Assembly: GCA_947579605.1 (NCBI GenBank)
Contig: OX388319.1
Coordinates: 3,720,001-3,784,000, forward strand
DNA: 64,000 nucleotides
Source of the DNA: Athripsodes cinereus
Lineage: Eukaryota > Arthropoda > Insecta > Trichoptera > Leptoceridae
Reading direction: 5' to 3'
This document shows, piece by piece, positions 21,141-30,017 of this stretch. A program made the position numbers and the translations under genes. The notes below the pieces were generated by a model. It had not been told where the DNA came from, searched no databases, and saw nothing but the letters and a program-made list of their open reading frames with translations. The first letter of the stretch is position 1. Every line of letters begins with the position of its first letter.

Positions 21141-21275
21141 TAAGGTAGAGTCTCGGCCTCGTGAACAGGGGGTCCGTGGTACGATCCCAGGTGCCGGCAA
21201 ACTCTTTTTTCATGACTCAAGCTTTTAGCTTACTGTGAAAGGTGTATAAAGTTGTATTTAGGTTTAAATACAACC
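21141..21275 (+). mobile_element. SINE family S1, inserted in another repeat
   Basis: GGTAGAGTCTCGGCCTCGTG, B box GGTACGATCCC, body. The flanks at 21030-21100 and 21570-21590 share a CACGGGC text, probably one older interrupted repeat. Confidence 0.75.
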
Positions 21276-21825
21276 TTATACACCTTAAAATCAATTAAAG
21301 TAAGACACAACTACGTGAATATCATATACAAAATCAAATAAATTACACTTTTGCGGAACAAAAAGCTCGGAGAAAAGAATTTTATTAATAAATAGGTATC
21401 TTGTTAATATTAAATTTTTATTTCTTATAACTAATATTTATAGTTATATAGCCTGCTTTTAAAAACAAAATTCATTAGATATTTATTAACTTAAATGTAC
21501 ACAATATTAGTAATACTGTTGAGCAACTACTTAAGTAATTTATTAAAATTAAATTGCAACGTGAATTTGCCACGGGCCTCAGATGATAATCATTGTTACG
21601 CCAATGCTCTTATCATCTTTAAAATAGCACTTGTAGTATTCATATATGCTTAAGATCACGAAATATGTTAAATTGCATAGCTTATTATTGCATTATGTGG
21701 CTTATTATCACTAGAAATAAAATAAAACTTCCACTTTTCTTTAAATATTGTATCAGAATACATACATATAATTTACATATTTGTCGTACCGACGAACTCG
21801 TATATTATATTACATTACATATTTA
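21276..21825. other. Intergenic, nothing coding recognised
   Basis: AT-rich; only chance frames. Confidence 0.35.
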
Positions 21826-22003
21826 CGAGTTCGTCGGTAGCCTGGAAGTAAAGTCTCGGCCTCGTGAACAAGGGGTCCGTGGTTCGATACCAGGTGCTGG
21901 TAAACTCCCCTTTCACGACACAAGCTTTTAAGTAGCTTACTGTGAAAGGTGTATAAGGTTGTATTTGGGTTTATAGCAAACAAAACCCAGATATATCTCT
22001 TTT
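21826..22003 (+). mobile_element. SINE family S1, near full length
   Basis: GAGTTCGTCGGTAGCCTGGA head, B box GGTTCGATACC (one change), body to CCCAGATATATCTCTTTT. Confidence 0.8.
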
Positions 22004-22009
22004 AATATG

Positions 22010-22120
22010 ATTGGTGATTTTATTGGTCGGGAGCCGGCTTATAGGAGCTTTCGTCTTTCTCATCGTCAGGCTAGCGTGAAATATATTTACATTGAAAGCG
22101 GAAGTTTCTCTCTTTCGTAT
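22010..22120 (-). mobile_element. Penelope-like terminal fragment
   Basis: The reverse complement reads CCTGACGATGAGAAAGACGA then AAGCTCC, the CTGACGA-stem-GAAA layout. Confidence 0.4.
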
Positions 22121-22485
22121 TTTAAGCTTTACGTCGCGAGGATTTCATTAATTTATATAAACAGCTTTTTTTTCAATTTCAAGATCACAAACCTTATAAA
22201 AAATATTTATTTATAAAGACTCCAGACGTCGACGAATAAGATTAGAAAAGGCTCTGATAAAAAATCTTTTTACTGAAGTATAGTAGATAATAAGCTGATC
22301 AGATTTTCATGAAAATAAAAAGCTTTTTTGTAAATATGTTATCTTTGAAACGGCTCTTACGCTGCTTATTAAATTTAATGCTCTTCTTTTCATAAGCAAA
22401 ACGCCTGAAATATTATTATTTCTTTTTATAAGCATCCTTATAGACCTAAGTAATTTATTTTTTAATTTGTTTTTGACTACTTCTA
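22121..22485. other. Intergenic, nothing recognised
   Basis: AT-rich. Confidence 0.35.
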
Positions 22486-22489
22486 CTAT

Positions 22490-22780
22490 ACTATCACGGC
22501 ATATTCCACAAGTAGGATAACCAATAGATCAGCTGTATGTAAAGAACATGCAAATTTACCTTTCCATGCCAAGGCCAATTGTGTTTAGTAATGGGATTTT
22601 TCTTAAATTGCACACTATCAGAACCGTCAAAAAAAGTTCTAGTTATTTCTTTTCTCTCTTCAACACTCCTCTCGAAAGTACAGTTTAGAAATACGCCTCA
22701 TCTATTCAGAACGTAGTTGCGCCAACTGAGTCACCTCTTCCCACGACATTCTAAAGACTCTGGCTTTATTGTCATAGGAA
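22490..22780 (-). mobile_element. Family R retroposon (start) plus a LINE-like stretch
   Basis: CTATCACGGCATATTCCACA to CAAATTTACCTTTCCATGCC is family R in reverse. 22660-22780 reads like the reverse of the 24830-25022 LINE tail (GAGTCACCTCTTCCCACGAC, GGAATGGTGTATTTTGAAAG). Confidence 0.5.
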
Positions 22781-22975
22781 TGGTGTATTTTGAAAGAACC
22801 GAATCATATTATTTGGTTTGATTAAAAATTATTAGACTTTTTCTCAGTACTGAAATTTTTTAAATACTTTGATAAAGGCAGGTGTTTGAAAAAAAAGGTA
22901 AATAACATTAAAAGTTTTTAATTCTGTGATAAATAATCCCATCCTGAATATCTTCTTTTATTTTTGTTATTTAGA

Positions 22976-23215
22976 CGACCGGTGTGGCGCGGAGGTTAAC
23001 GCACTTGCCTTTAAGTCACGAGGTCCTGGGTTCGATTCCCGGCCAGGGCAAAATGAAGACCCAGGACAATCTGAAAAATCTTTTTCTGGTCTGGGTGCTA
23101 CATGAATATGTGTATCGCCGTGTTATTACCCATAATACAAGATTCATATCTTAGTTTGGGACTAGGTCGGTCTGTGTGAATTGTCTATACGTGTTATGTT
23201 ATGTTATGTTATTAA
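22976..23215 (+). mobile_element. SINE family S2, full length
   Basis: Head GACCGGTGTGGCGCGGAGGT with A box, B box GGTTCGATTCC, an S2 body (CCCATAATACAAGATTCATA, TAGTTTGGGACTAG) and a TTATG tandem tail. Reference copy for the family. Others: 7545, 15125 (minus), 37887 (minus), 39749, 57840 (minus). Confidence 0.85.
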
Positions 23216-23404
23216 CACGTAGAAGACAAAATGCATGTTTCTCAAATGCAATCGGTTCGCTTGCTACCTTAATATGGAAGATGTCTAGGACTAATGAATA
23301 AGTTTTCTGTCTTACATATTATCTTCATGTCAAAAACAGCTAAAATACCAAACATATCAAAGAATGATAAACGTTTCTTTATGCATATTGGGTAAAGCAT
23401 TATA

Positions 23405-23830
23405 GCGAAATTCCATAGAGCACCCAACAAAGAATTGATCTCCCACTCTATTCCATATGTTTACGAGTGTCCTGTAAAAGGTTAGTTAACGAAAAAACAA
23501 AGCATTTAACATCTTAAATTCAGCGATGAGGTTTGCCTCTCATCCTGAATGCCTTTTTTTAGATATATCTGGGTTTTTATTATTAATCCTTAAAAGAACC
23601 TTATTCATCTTTAACAGTAAGCTACTTAAAGCTTGTGTCGTGAAAGGGGAGTTTGCCGGCACCTGGTATCGACCCACGGACCGCTTGTTCACGAGGCCGA
23701 GACTCTGCCTCCAGGCTACCGACGAACTCAATTTTATGTGGACACGGAGAGGGCAGCATACGTGTTTATTGCTTGCAGCTTGTATTCTGACTAACCTATT
23801 CGTTAGATATGCCGTGATGGTATAATACTA
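23405..23830 (+). mobile_element. Family R retroposon split by a SINE
   Basis: Head GCACCCAACAAAGAATTGAT to CTCATCCTGAATGCC (about 23555), then the tail from ATGTGGACACGGAGAGG (about 23736) to GATATGCCGTGATGGTATAA. The gap is an S1 SINE in reverse. S1 therefore moved after R. Confidence 0.75.
23563..23731 (-). mobile_element. SINE family S1 nested in family R
   Basis: The reverse complement gives TTCGTCGGTAGCCTGGAGGC, A and B boxes (B: GGTCGATACC, degraded) and the GATATATC end. Confidence 0.8.
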
Positions 23831-23839
23831 GTAGTAAAT

Positions 23840-24540
23840 AATAGTGATACACTTACACGAGGCGAAAGTAATGTTTTGATCATTTGATTCTTTAAAAAAA
23901 TATTTCAATAACATAATTTATACAATGGAAAGAAATCTAATTACAAATTTTCTCTTTGATTCTAAGGACGATTGAACAAAAACGTAAAGATCTAAATTCC
24001 TGTAAAATTATTACAAGCATCTTACTCGGTGTGTTCAATTTTAGAGGTTTACTCCTGACGCCGCCTTTTAAGCCTGGAATCTTATTTAATGGTTATATTT
24101 AAATATTAAAAATGCATAGAAAAATATTTTGAATTTTCACTGTGATATTGTATATAATCAATCGAAGAATAAATACTTACATACTTTTATATTTATGTTT
24201 TTTTATTGATTTAAGTATTGTATTATCGTTGTTTTTAAATTTAAATTTACTTTGACTTTTTTGGAGAATTTTAACTTTTACTTTTTTTTCCTCAAGATTG
24301 AAACATTTCTGGTAAGAGTGGAATCTTCGCTGGTCTACATGTCAAATATATTAATTGTCAACATATTGTGTAACGACTGTTTGATTCTAAATATTGTGAA
24401 AATAAAATAAAAATAAAATACTTATTGACGAGCGCTTTCGCTTTGCGGCATCACAAACATTTTCAGTTTTAAGTAAATCTTTCCTTGACGATGCTGTGTT
24501 CTTCTACAGCAGTGCACAGTAAGACATTTCAGATTAACTT
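23840..24540. other. Intergenic, nothing recognised
   Basis: AT-rich DNA with no supported feature. Confidence 0.35.
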
Positions 24541-24544
24541 GACA

Positions 24545-24675
24545 CTGTGAGATGTGATCTGCAGAGTTATCCTTGACACAATCTAAATACGATCTTAATC
24601 TTGTTTTGATCTTAACCCTACGGTGCGCCAAGTGAATAGAGTCAAAAATATGTGCATACAAATCTCGCGGTAGCT
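24545..24675 (+). mobile_element. Foldback MITE M2, half copy
   Basis: CAGAGTTATCCTTGACACAA, ACGATCTTAATCTTG, CTACGGTGCGCCAAGTGAAT match the left arm of M2 (see 56881-57091). The right arm is found detached at 25085-25135, with a LINE fragment between. Confidence 0.6.
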
Positions 24676-24827
24676 AAGGACAGTCGTCTTCAACATTTAT
24701 ATGAGTATTATAGATATACTCGTATTATGTAACATATGTAACTCCAAAAATGTACCAGACATTGGGGCATACATAAATATTGTAATGATATTTGTCAATT
24801 TTTATTAAGTATTTTTTTTATGATAGT

Positions 24828-25024
24828 TGGGCAAAAAGAGCACTGTTCTTCCGTCCGCAAGGGTTCCGTCGGCAAGGGCGTCCCTCTTTCACAATACACC
24901 GTTCCTATGACAACGACATCGGAGCGCAGGGAATGTCGTGGAAAGAGGTGACGCAATTGGCGCAGAGATGCTCTGAATGGAGGAGGCTGGTTTCTGCACT
25001 GTACTCCCGAGAGGAGCGTTGAGG
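24828..25024 (+). mobile_element. LINE C-terminus
   Basis: Reads G-R-P-S-F-T-I-H-R-S-Y-D-N-D-I, then G-M-S-W-K-E-V-T-Q-L-A-Q-R, W-R-R-L-V-S-A-L-Y-S-R-E-E-R and a stop at 25020-25022. This W-x-x-L-V-x-A-L ending is common in insect LINEs. Its last 45 bp are also found, diverged, in the three promoter modules of the peptide genes. Confidence 0.7.
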
Positions 25025-25084
25025 GCGATGAATATTTTTTTTTCTAATTACTTACGTCAAAAAAAATAATCAAATGTTCGACGT

Positions 25085-25135
25085 TTGACTAAAGACTAGA
25101 TTAAGATCGTGTTTAGATTTTGTCAAGAGTAACCC
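25085..25135 (+). mobile_element. MITE M2, right-arm fragment
   Basis: GACTAGATTAAGATCGTGTT, TTGTCAAGAGTAACCCT match the M2 right end. Confidence 0.6.
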
Positions 25136-25354
25136 TACTGCGTCAAGAGTGTTCTCTTACGATCTTAATAAAATTTACTGAGACGTAGCACAAATCTGAT
25201 ATACAAGGATACCAAGGACATTATAATATATTTTACATTTTACAGTACATTACTCCCGAAACTAATTATCCTAGACACCAAAGACTACACCAATCGTTGT
25301 AAGAAGTTATTTATAATCATTACAGTTGGTTTTAATAGTAGGTACTCTTTACTT

Positions 25355-25605
25355 CTATCTATCTATCTATACCATCACGGCATATCCCACAAGTGGGGTA
25401 GCCAGCAGACCAGCTGCATATAAAATATGCAAGCTGTCTTCTCCGTGCCAATATAAAATCAAGACATTCAGGATGGGTGGCAAACCTCATCGCTGAATTT
25501 AAGATGTAAAATGTCTTATTTTTTCGAACACCTGCCTTTTACAGGACACTCGAAAACTTATGGAGAAGAGTGGGAGACCAATTCTTTACCGGGTTCTCCA
25601 CGGGA
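25355..25605 (-). mobile_element. Family R retroposon, full copy with target duplication
   Basis: Flanked by TACTCTTTACTT at 25343-25354 and 25606-25617, a 12-bp direct duplication. Read on the minus strand it starts near CCGTGGAGAACCCGGTAAAG and ends GCCGTGATGGTATAGATAGA, with a GATA tandem tail. The tail and the preceding CTACCCC block resemble the 3' end of the RTE LINE at 5240-5302. No coding capacity. It behaves as a SINE; the head is not clearly a tRNA. Confidence 0.8.
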
Positions 25606-25754
25606 TACTCTTTACTTAAGTTGGCTAAACTTACGTATGAAGATACTTACTGAAAATCTTAACTAAACTATGGCGTGTGTAATTGTGTATCCATCCACGT
25701 GTATAAGCTGAATAAGCACACTAAAAACTTTTAAAAAATTACTTTTCAGTTTCA

Positions 25755-26213
25755 ATCTTCCTTAATTTACGATGGGGTGCTTTTTAGATTTCGGTATTTG
25801 GAACAACCGTAGATGTTTCGTCAATTTGATATATTCATCGTAAAGTTTTTCATTAGTAAATTATCAAATAAAATAAAATAAACATTTATTATTATTTTTT
25901 GTGTTACTGTTGAGTAAGACTAACGCACGACAGGTTTCGCGGACTCCGAGTTCGCATCATCAATTTTTCATTATTTTAAATATGTGTTTAAAGAATATTT
26001 TGGCATACGGATGATATTTGTTTATTTTATTTCGAGTTGAAAATTTCGATGGATATGGGAAAGTTTCGGACCAAATTACAAATTTTAATAAAAAATAAGA
26101 AGTACGTGTAGATATTATTTAAAATTGTAGGAAATTCAACATAAAAAATGGTAGAAAATCCTTACAATAAATGCATCTCTCACATATTTTTTGTATAAAA
26201 ACTCGCGTCAAAC
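25755..26213. repeat. Long direct repeat, copy 1 (about 455 bp)
   Basis: Almost identical to 26410-26868. Contains, in reverse, a TTGATGATGCGAAC stem GAAACC motif at 25930-25965. Confidence 0.8.
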
Positions 26214-26229
26214 TTCCTTAATTTACTTT

Positions 26230-26405
26230 TTTTTTCGTATGGCGAGTCTTGGGCAGTATTCTTCACCACTTGTGGTTGCGTCTCAGTCATGTTTCATAGT
26301 CTCAGGTCCAGCTGCTGCAGCCAGTTGGTAACATCCTCTCCCGCTCCGTGCAGGCTGGATGGGTCCCCTGGGAATCTGCGCAATGGGCACTCCTCGACGA
26401 TGTGG
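26230..26405 (-). mobile_element. LINE C-terminus between the direct repeats
   Basis: The reverse complement reads H-I-V-E-E-C-P-L-R-R-F-P-G-D, then L-H-G-A-G-E-D-V, W-L-Q-Q-L-D-L-R-L and a stop. This is the post-RNase H tail of R1/Jockey-related LINEs. Confidence 0.65.
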
Positions 26406-26409
26406 CGAA

Positions 26410-26868
26410 ATTCCTTAATTTACGATGGGGTGCTTTTTAGATTTCGGTATTTGGAACAACCGTAGATGTTTCGTCAATTTGATATATTCATCGTAAAGTT
26501 TTTCATTAGTAAATTATCAAATAAAATAAAATAAACATTTATTATTTTTTTTTTGTGTTACTGTTGAGTAAGACTAACGTACGACAGGTTTCGCGGACTC
26601 CGAGTTCGCATCATCAATTTTTCATTATTTTAAATATGTGTTTAAAGAATATTTTGTCATACGGATGATATTTGTTTATTTTATTTCGAGTTGAAAATTT
26701 CGATGGAAATGGGAAAGTTTCGGACCAAATTACAAATTTTAATAAAAAATAAGAAGTACGTGTAGATATTATTTAAAATTGTAGGAAATTCAACATAAAA
26801 AATGGTGGAAAATCCTTACAATAAATGCATCTCTCACATATTTTTTGTATAAAAACTCGCGTCAAAGC
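26410..26868. repeat. Long direct repeat, copy 2
   Basis: See 25755-26213. A few differences only (for example GGCATACGG versus GTCATACGG). Confidence 0.8.
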
Positions 26869-26909
26869 TCAATTTCGTACATAAAACAAATTCGCAGAGA
26901 TTATGTAAT

Positions 26910-27112
26910 TTTCGTGGAGCACCCGATAAAGAATTGGTCTCCCACCCAGGTGTTCGAAAAAATTAAGATATTTTACATCTTAAATTCAACGATGAGGGTT
27001 GCCACCTGTTCTGAATATCTTGATTTTATATTGGCACGGAGAGGACAGTTTGCATGTTTCTTATATGCAGCTTTTTTCTGGCTACCCCGCTTGTGGGATA
27101 TGCCGTGATGAT
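26910..27112 (+). mobile_element. Family R retroposon
   Basis: GTGGAGCACCCGATAAAGAA head, ATCTTAAATTCAACGATGAG, end GGGATATGCCGTGATGATGT. Part of the 5' portion (CTCTTTTCCGTAAG block) is deleted. Confidence 0.75.
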
Positions 27113-27119
27113 GTAGTTA

Positions 27120-27680
27120 TGTGATTAGATCTTTAGTGAATCTGAAAAATCTATCTTTTTTCGTAAATTTATAAACCTATATTTTTTTAAATTATCATAC
27201 AATATTATCTCTAGAACTCAAATTTGCCTTTATGAATTATCTTCATCAGATTTCATTGAGGATGTTCTGAAAGGCATATGTCTGGATGAGGTTGTTTATG
27301 GTTTCTGTTGCACGCTAGAATAATTTAGAAGCATCAGCAATTAGAACTTGGAGCTTTCTTCACGAGAGAAATAATAATATAACTACAAGTATATTATATC
27401 TTTATACCTTTATCTATTGCAATAAAATAGGTTGTAACAATTAAGCTCAGGTTAAATGTTTATGGTAGTAGTACTGTGGTAGTAACCAAGTTGCCCATAA
27501 AACAAAGTGTTCACTTGATTTACTGTTATGTTATATTATAACTATTGCTTTTTCTTAAAGCTCTTTGGACTTTTCCACTTAACCAGCATCAGAGTTATGA
27601 GCTATTCGCACAATACACTCTACGTCTTGTCTTGTTTTTAAGACAACTTAAATAATATTCATACTGAAATTTGGATTACT
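27120..27680. other. Intergenic, nothing recognised
   Basis: AT-rich DNA with short frames only. Confidence 0.35.
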
Positions 27681-27689
27681 GTATATGGA

Positions 27690-27850
27690 AAATGCAATAC
27701 TATACTATGCCTCCACGCCGTATTTAAAGTCGAGCAAGCAGAGAGTATGGAAATCTATATTAATCAACTATTTTATGCTTCTTTTGCTTCTTCTACGTTC
27801 ATACAATTCCTCATACACGCACGTCGATTTCAACACAAGTGGGGTAAACG
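27690..27850 (-). mobile_element. RTE LINE 3' fragment
   Basis: The reverse complement reads A-C-M-R-N-C-M-N-V-E-E-A-K-E near 27780-27825, as in the RTE copies, then GTATTAAAT-type 3' sequence. Confidence 0.55.
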
Positions 27851-28104
27851 CTGGCTACCCCACTAATGTCAAAAGCCGTGATGATATGTTTAAATGAAAA
27901 AAATATTAATTAAATTATTAGTAATATTAAAATAGACTCAACATCACAAATTTACTTACATCCAAAAGGGACATCAAAGAGAGTATAAAAGATTCCCATG
28001 ATAGTCATGACGGCGATTTTACCCGACTGGCCTGCCCAGTGACGTGAGGACAATTTTAGTTTGGATATGCAGATATCCGAGTGTAAGAAGGGACTTTCTT
28101 AAAT

Positions 28105-28325
28105 CACTAGCCTAAATTTATGGGTCACTCTTTTCCGTAAATCCTCGAGTGTTCTGTAACAGGCAAGCGTTCGATAAAAAAGGGCATTTAATATCTTAAA
28201 TTCAGCGGCGAGATTTGCCACGCATCCTAAATATCTTACTTTTTTGCCATGATAAGGACGACTTGGATGTTGTTTGCGCCTGCTGGCTACATCGCTTGAG
28301 GAAAATACCATGATGGCATAGTAGT
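28105..28325 (+). mobile_element. Family R retroposon
   Basis: GGGTCACTCTTTTCCGTAAA head, TATCTTAAATTCAGCGGCGA, CATCCTAAATATCTTAC, end CCATGATGGCATAGTAGTAA. Confidence 0.7.
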
Positions 28326-28493
28326 AATTTCAAAATTTCAAAATCAATGGCTTTTCAACTACCTCAGAGGAGAGTTATCGAGTTTGCAGAAATGCAAAAA
28401 AAAAAATACTGTTGAATTTAAATTAATTTCTTTCAAGTAAATATTTTTTCCTCATTATTTCTTACGCTGTAAGGTCAGACAGTTTAAATATAA

Positions 28494-28682
28494 ATGTATC
28501 CCTATGAATATCTAAAATCAAACGCTTCCAATGAAACGGTCAGAAGTGGTAGTAACCTTAATTTAAGCGGTCAAGTAGTTAATATCTACAAAGTTTTGGT
28601 CCGGAAGAACCGAAGGGATATCGTTAACCCAACCTTCCGACCCTTCTTTGATCAGCCAATCACATCAGAATCCGATAAATAA
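28494..28682 (+). other. Isolated 62-codon frame, unknown
   Basis: More GC-rich than the surroundings and not part of a repeat seen elsewhere in the window. The peptide is polar, with a basic centre (VLVRKNRRDIVNP). No signal peptide, no motif, no splice context chosen. It may be an exon or a diverged transposon piece. Confidence 0.15.
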
Positions 28683-28689
28683 GTTATCT

Positions 28690-29810
28690 GTTTAACATAC
28701 CCGCATAGAGTGTTAAGAGAAAACTGATGAACCTAAACTCGCTGTCAGAATATACTTATCTATGTTTAAACACGTATTGAGTAGATATTCGATAGTCCAG
28801 TTCAATAACTCAACGAGTCGAAAATTTTTGATTTAATTGGTAATACATACAATCAACGCCACTCTTTCGATTCCAAAAACTGCAAATAAGTATAGGTATC
28901 CAATAAATTGTTTTTAAGGATGCGGGTTCGAGTCCTGTCCAGGGCACTAACGAATAAGGTGACGTTGTCTTTTCTAAGTCTCTTTTTATATATATATATA
29001 TACATCACACTACCTTTACGGGCCCCATACATTGTTGATTTGCTATCATTAGAGCGTCCTTTGAATTAGTGTCTTGTGATTATTTAATAGTTCATTTCAC
29101 TTTCTGTTGTATTTTTTAGAGCATAATATAAATATACCGGAATTACAAAAATAGCGATATCTCGAACATAAAACATTTCTACATGTTAAGTTATGGAACA
29201 AGACAGTCGATTTTACAAAAAATATAAACATTATAATAAATACAATAAATAAATTAAATAAATATTAAAAACAAATATAAATAGATAATATGAAATAATT
29301 TATAAACTAAAAAGTATAATACATCTATGTATGCCAGATTTTCATTTATGTACTCTATTTTATATTAAGACGTAGATGTAATGTCCTACAACTAATAAAT
29401 TTATTTGAGGTACCTACTTTAAAACGTAAACTGTACTTAATGCTGTCCAGAAATAATAACAATAAAAGTTTATTTTCCCTATTTTTCTTAAAAGAATTCT
29501 GAACGCAAAAAAGAAAAAAAATTACAGGTTCCATTTATTGACCGATAGTTCTGAGTAGATTTTTTTTTATAAGAAGAAGTAAAAATTCGACAGATATTGA
29601 TTAATTAATTTCAAGGGTCCGCTTGCAAACTAGTCTGCCTTGGTACAGGCTCAGTCTCAGTTAGATAGATTTTATTACATATTAGGTTCTTAAAATACTG
29701 TTAAATAAGTAAATAAAATAAATTAAGTAATTAAGTCACAAGATGAATTACTAAGTTTGTTTCATTTTAGCTTCTTATTATTTTGTGTATAAATTTTAAT
29801 TTTTCAGCAA
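28690..29810. other. Intergenic, no gene recognised
   Basis: A B-box-like remnant (GCGGGTTCGAGTCCTGTCCA, about 28922-28942) is probably a decayed S2-like SINE. A TA run lies near 28988. The rest is AT-rich. Confidence 0.35.
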
Positions 29811-29814
29811 TGTA

Positions 29815-29912
29815 ATTTACTGCATGTCTTAATGTTTTGTTGGCACGGAGAGGATGCTTTGAATGTTTATTACGAGTGGTTTTGCTGGCTACCTCACTGT
29901 GATGGTATAATA
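29815..29912 (+). mobile_element. Family R retroposon tail just upstream of gene A
   Basis: CATGTCTTAATGTTTTGTTG, GGCACGGAGAGGATGCTTTG, and the end ACTGTGATGGTATAATAGTA. Only 48 bp separate its end from the gene A start codon; its TATAATAG may serve as the TATA box. Confidence 0.65.
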
Positions 29913-29913
29913 G
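29906..29913 (+). promoter_or_regulatory. Possible TATA box of gene A
   Basis: TATAATAG, 54 bp before the first ATG. In gene B the TATA-to-ATG distance is 53 bp. The box lies in the family R tail. Confidence 0.35.
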
Positions 29914-29959
29914 TAGTAATAATATTATTTTTTTGTTCATTATAGGTGATTAAAAATAC

Positions 29960-30017
29960 ATGATGAAGGCTATAATATTCATTATTGCTATCATAGTCAC
30001 AACAAACGCCGATACGT
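29960..30017 (+). CDS. Gene A exon 1 (signal peptide)
   Basis: Starts at the first of two adjacent ATGs (29960, 29963) and ends before donor GTAAGT at 30018, phase 1. Same place and phase as gene B exon 1. Confidence 0.7.

Noticed and set aside
22976..23060. tRNA gene in the S2 head
   Set aside because: The A and B boxes are good but the acceptor stem is open and the sequence continues into a repeated SINE body.
23526..23825. 99-codon frame
   Set aside because: It runs through a family R copy and the nested S1 SINE; no protein meaning.
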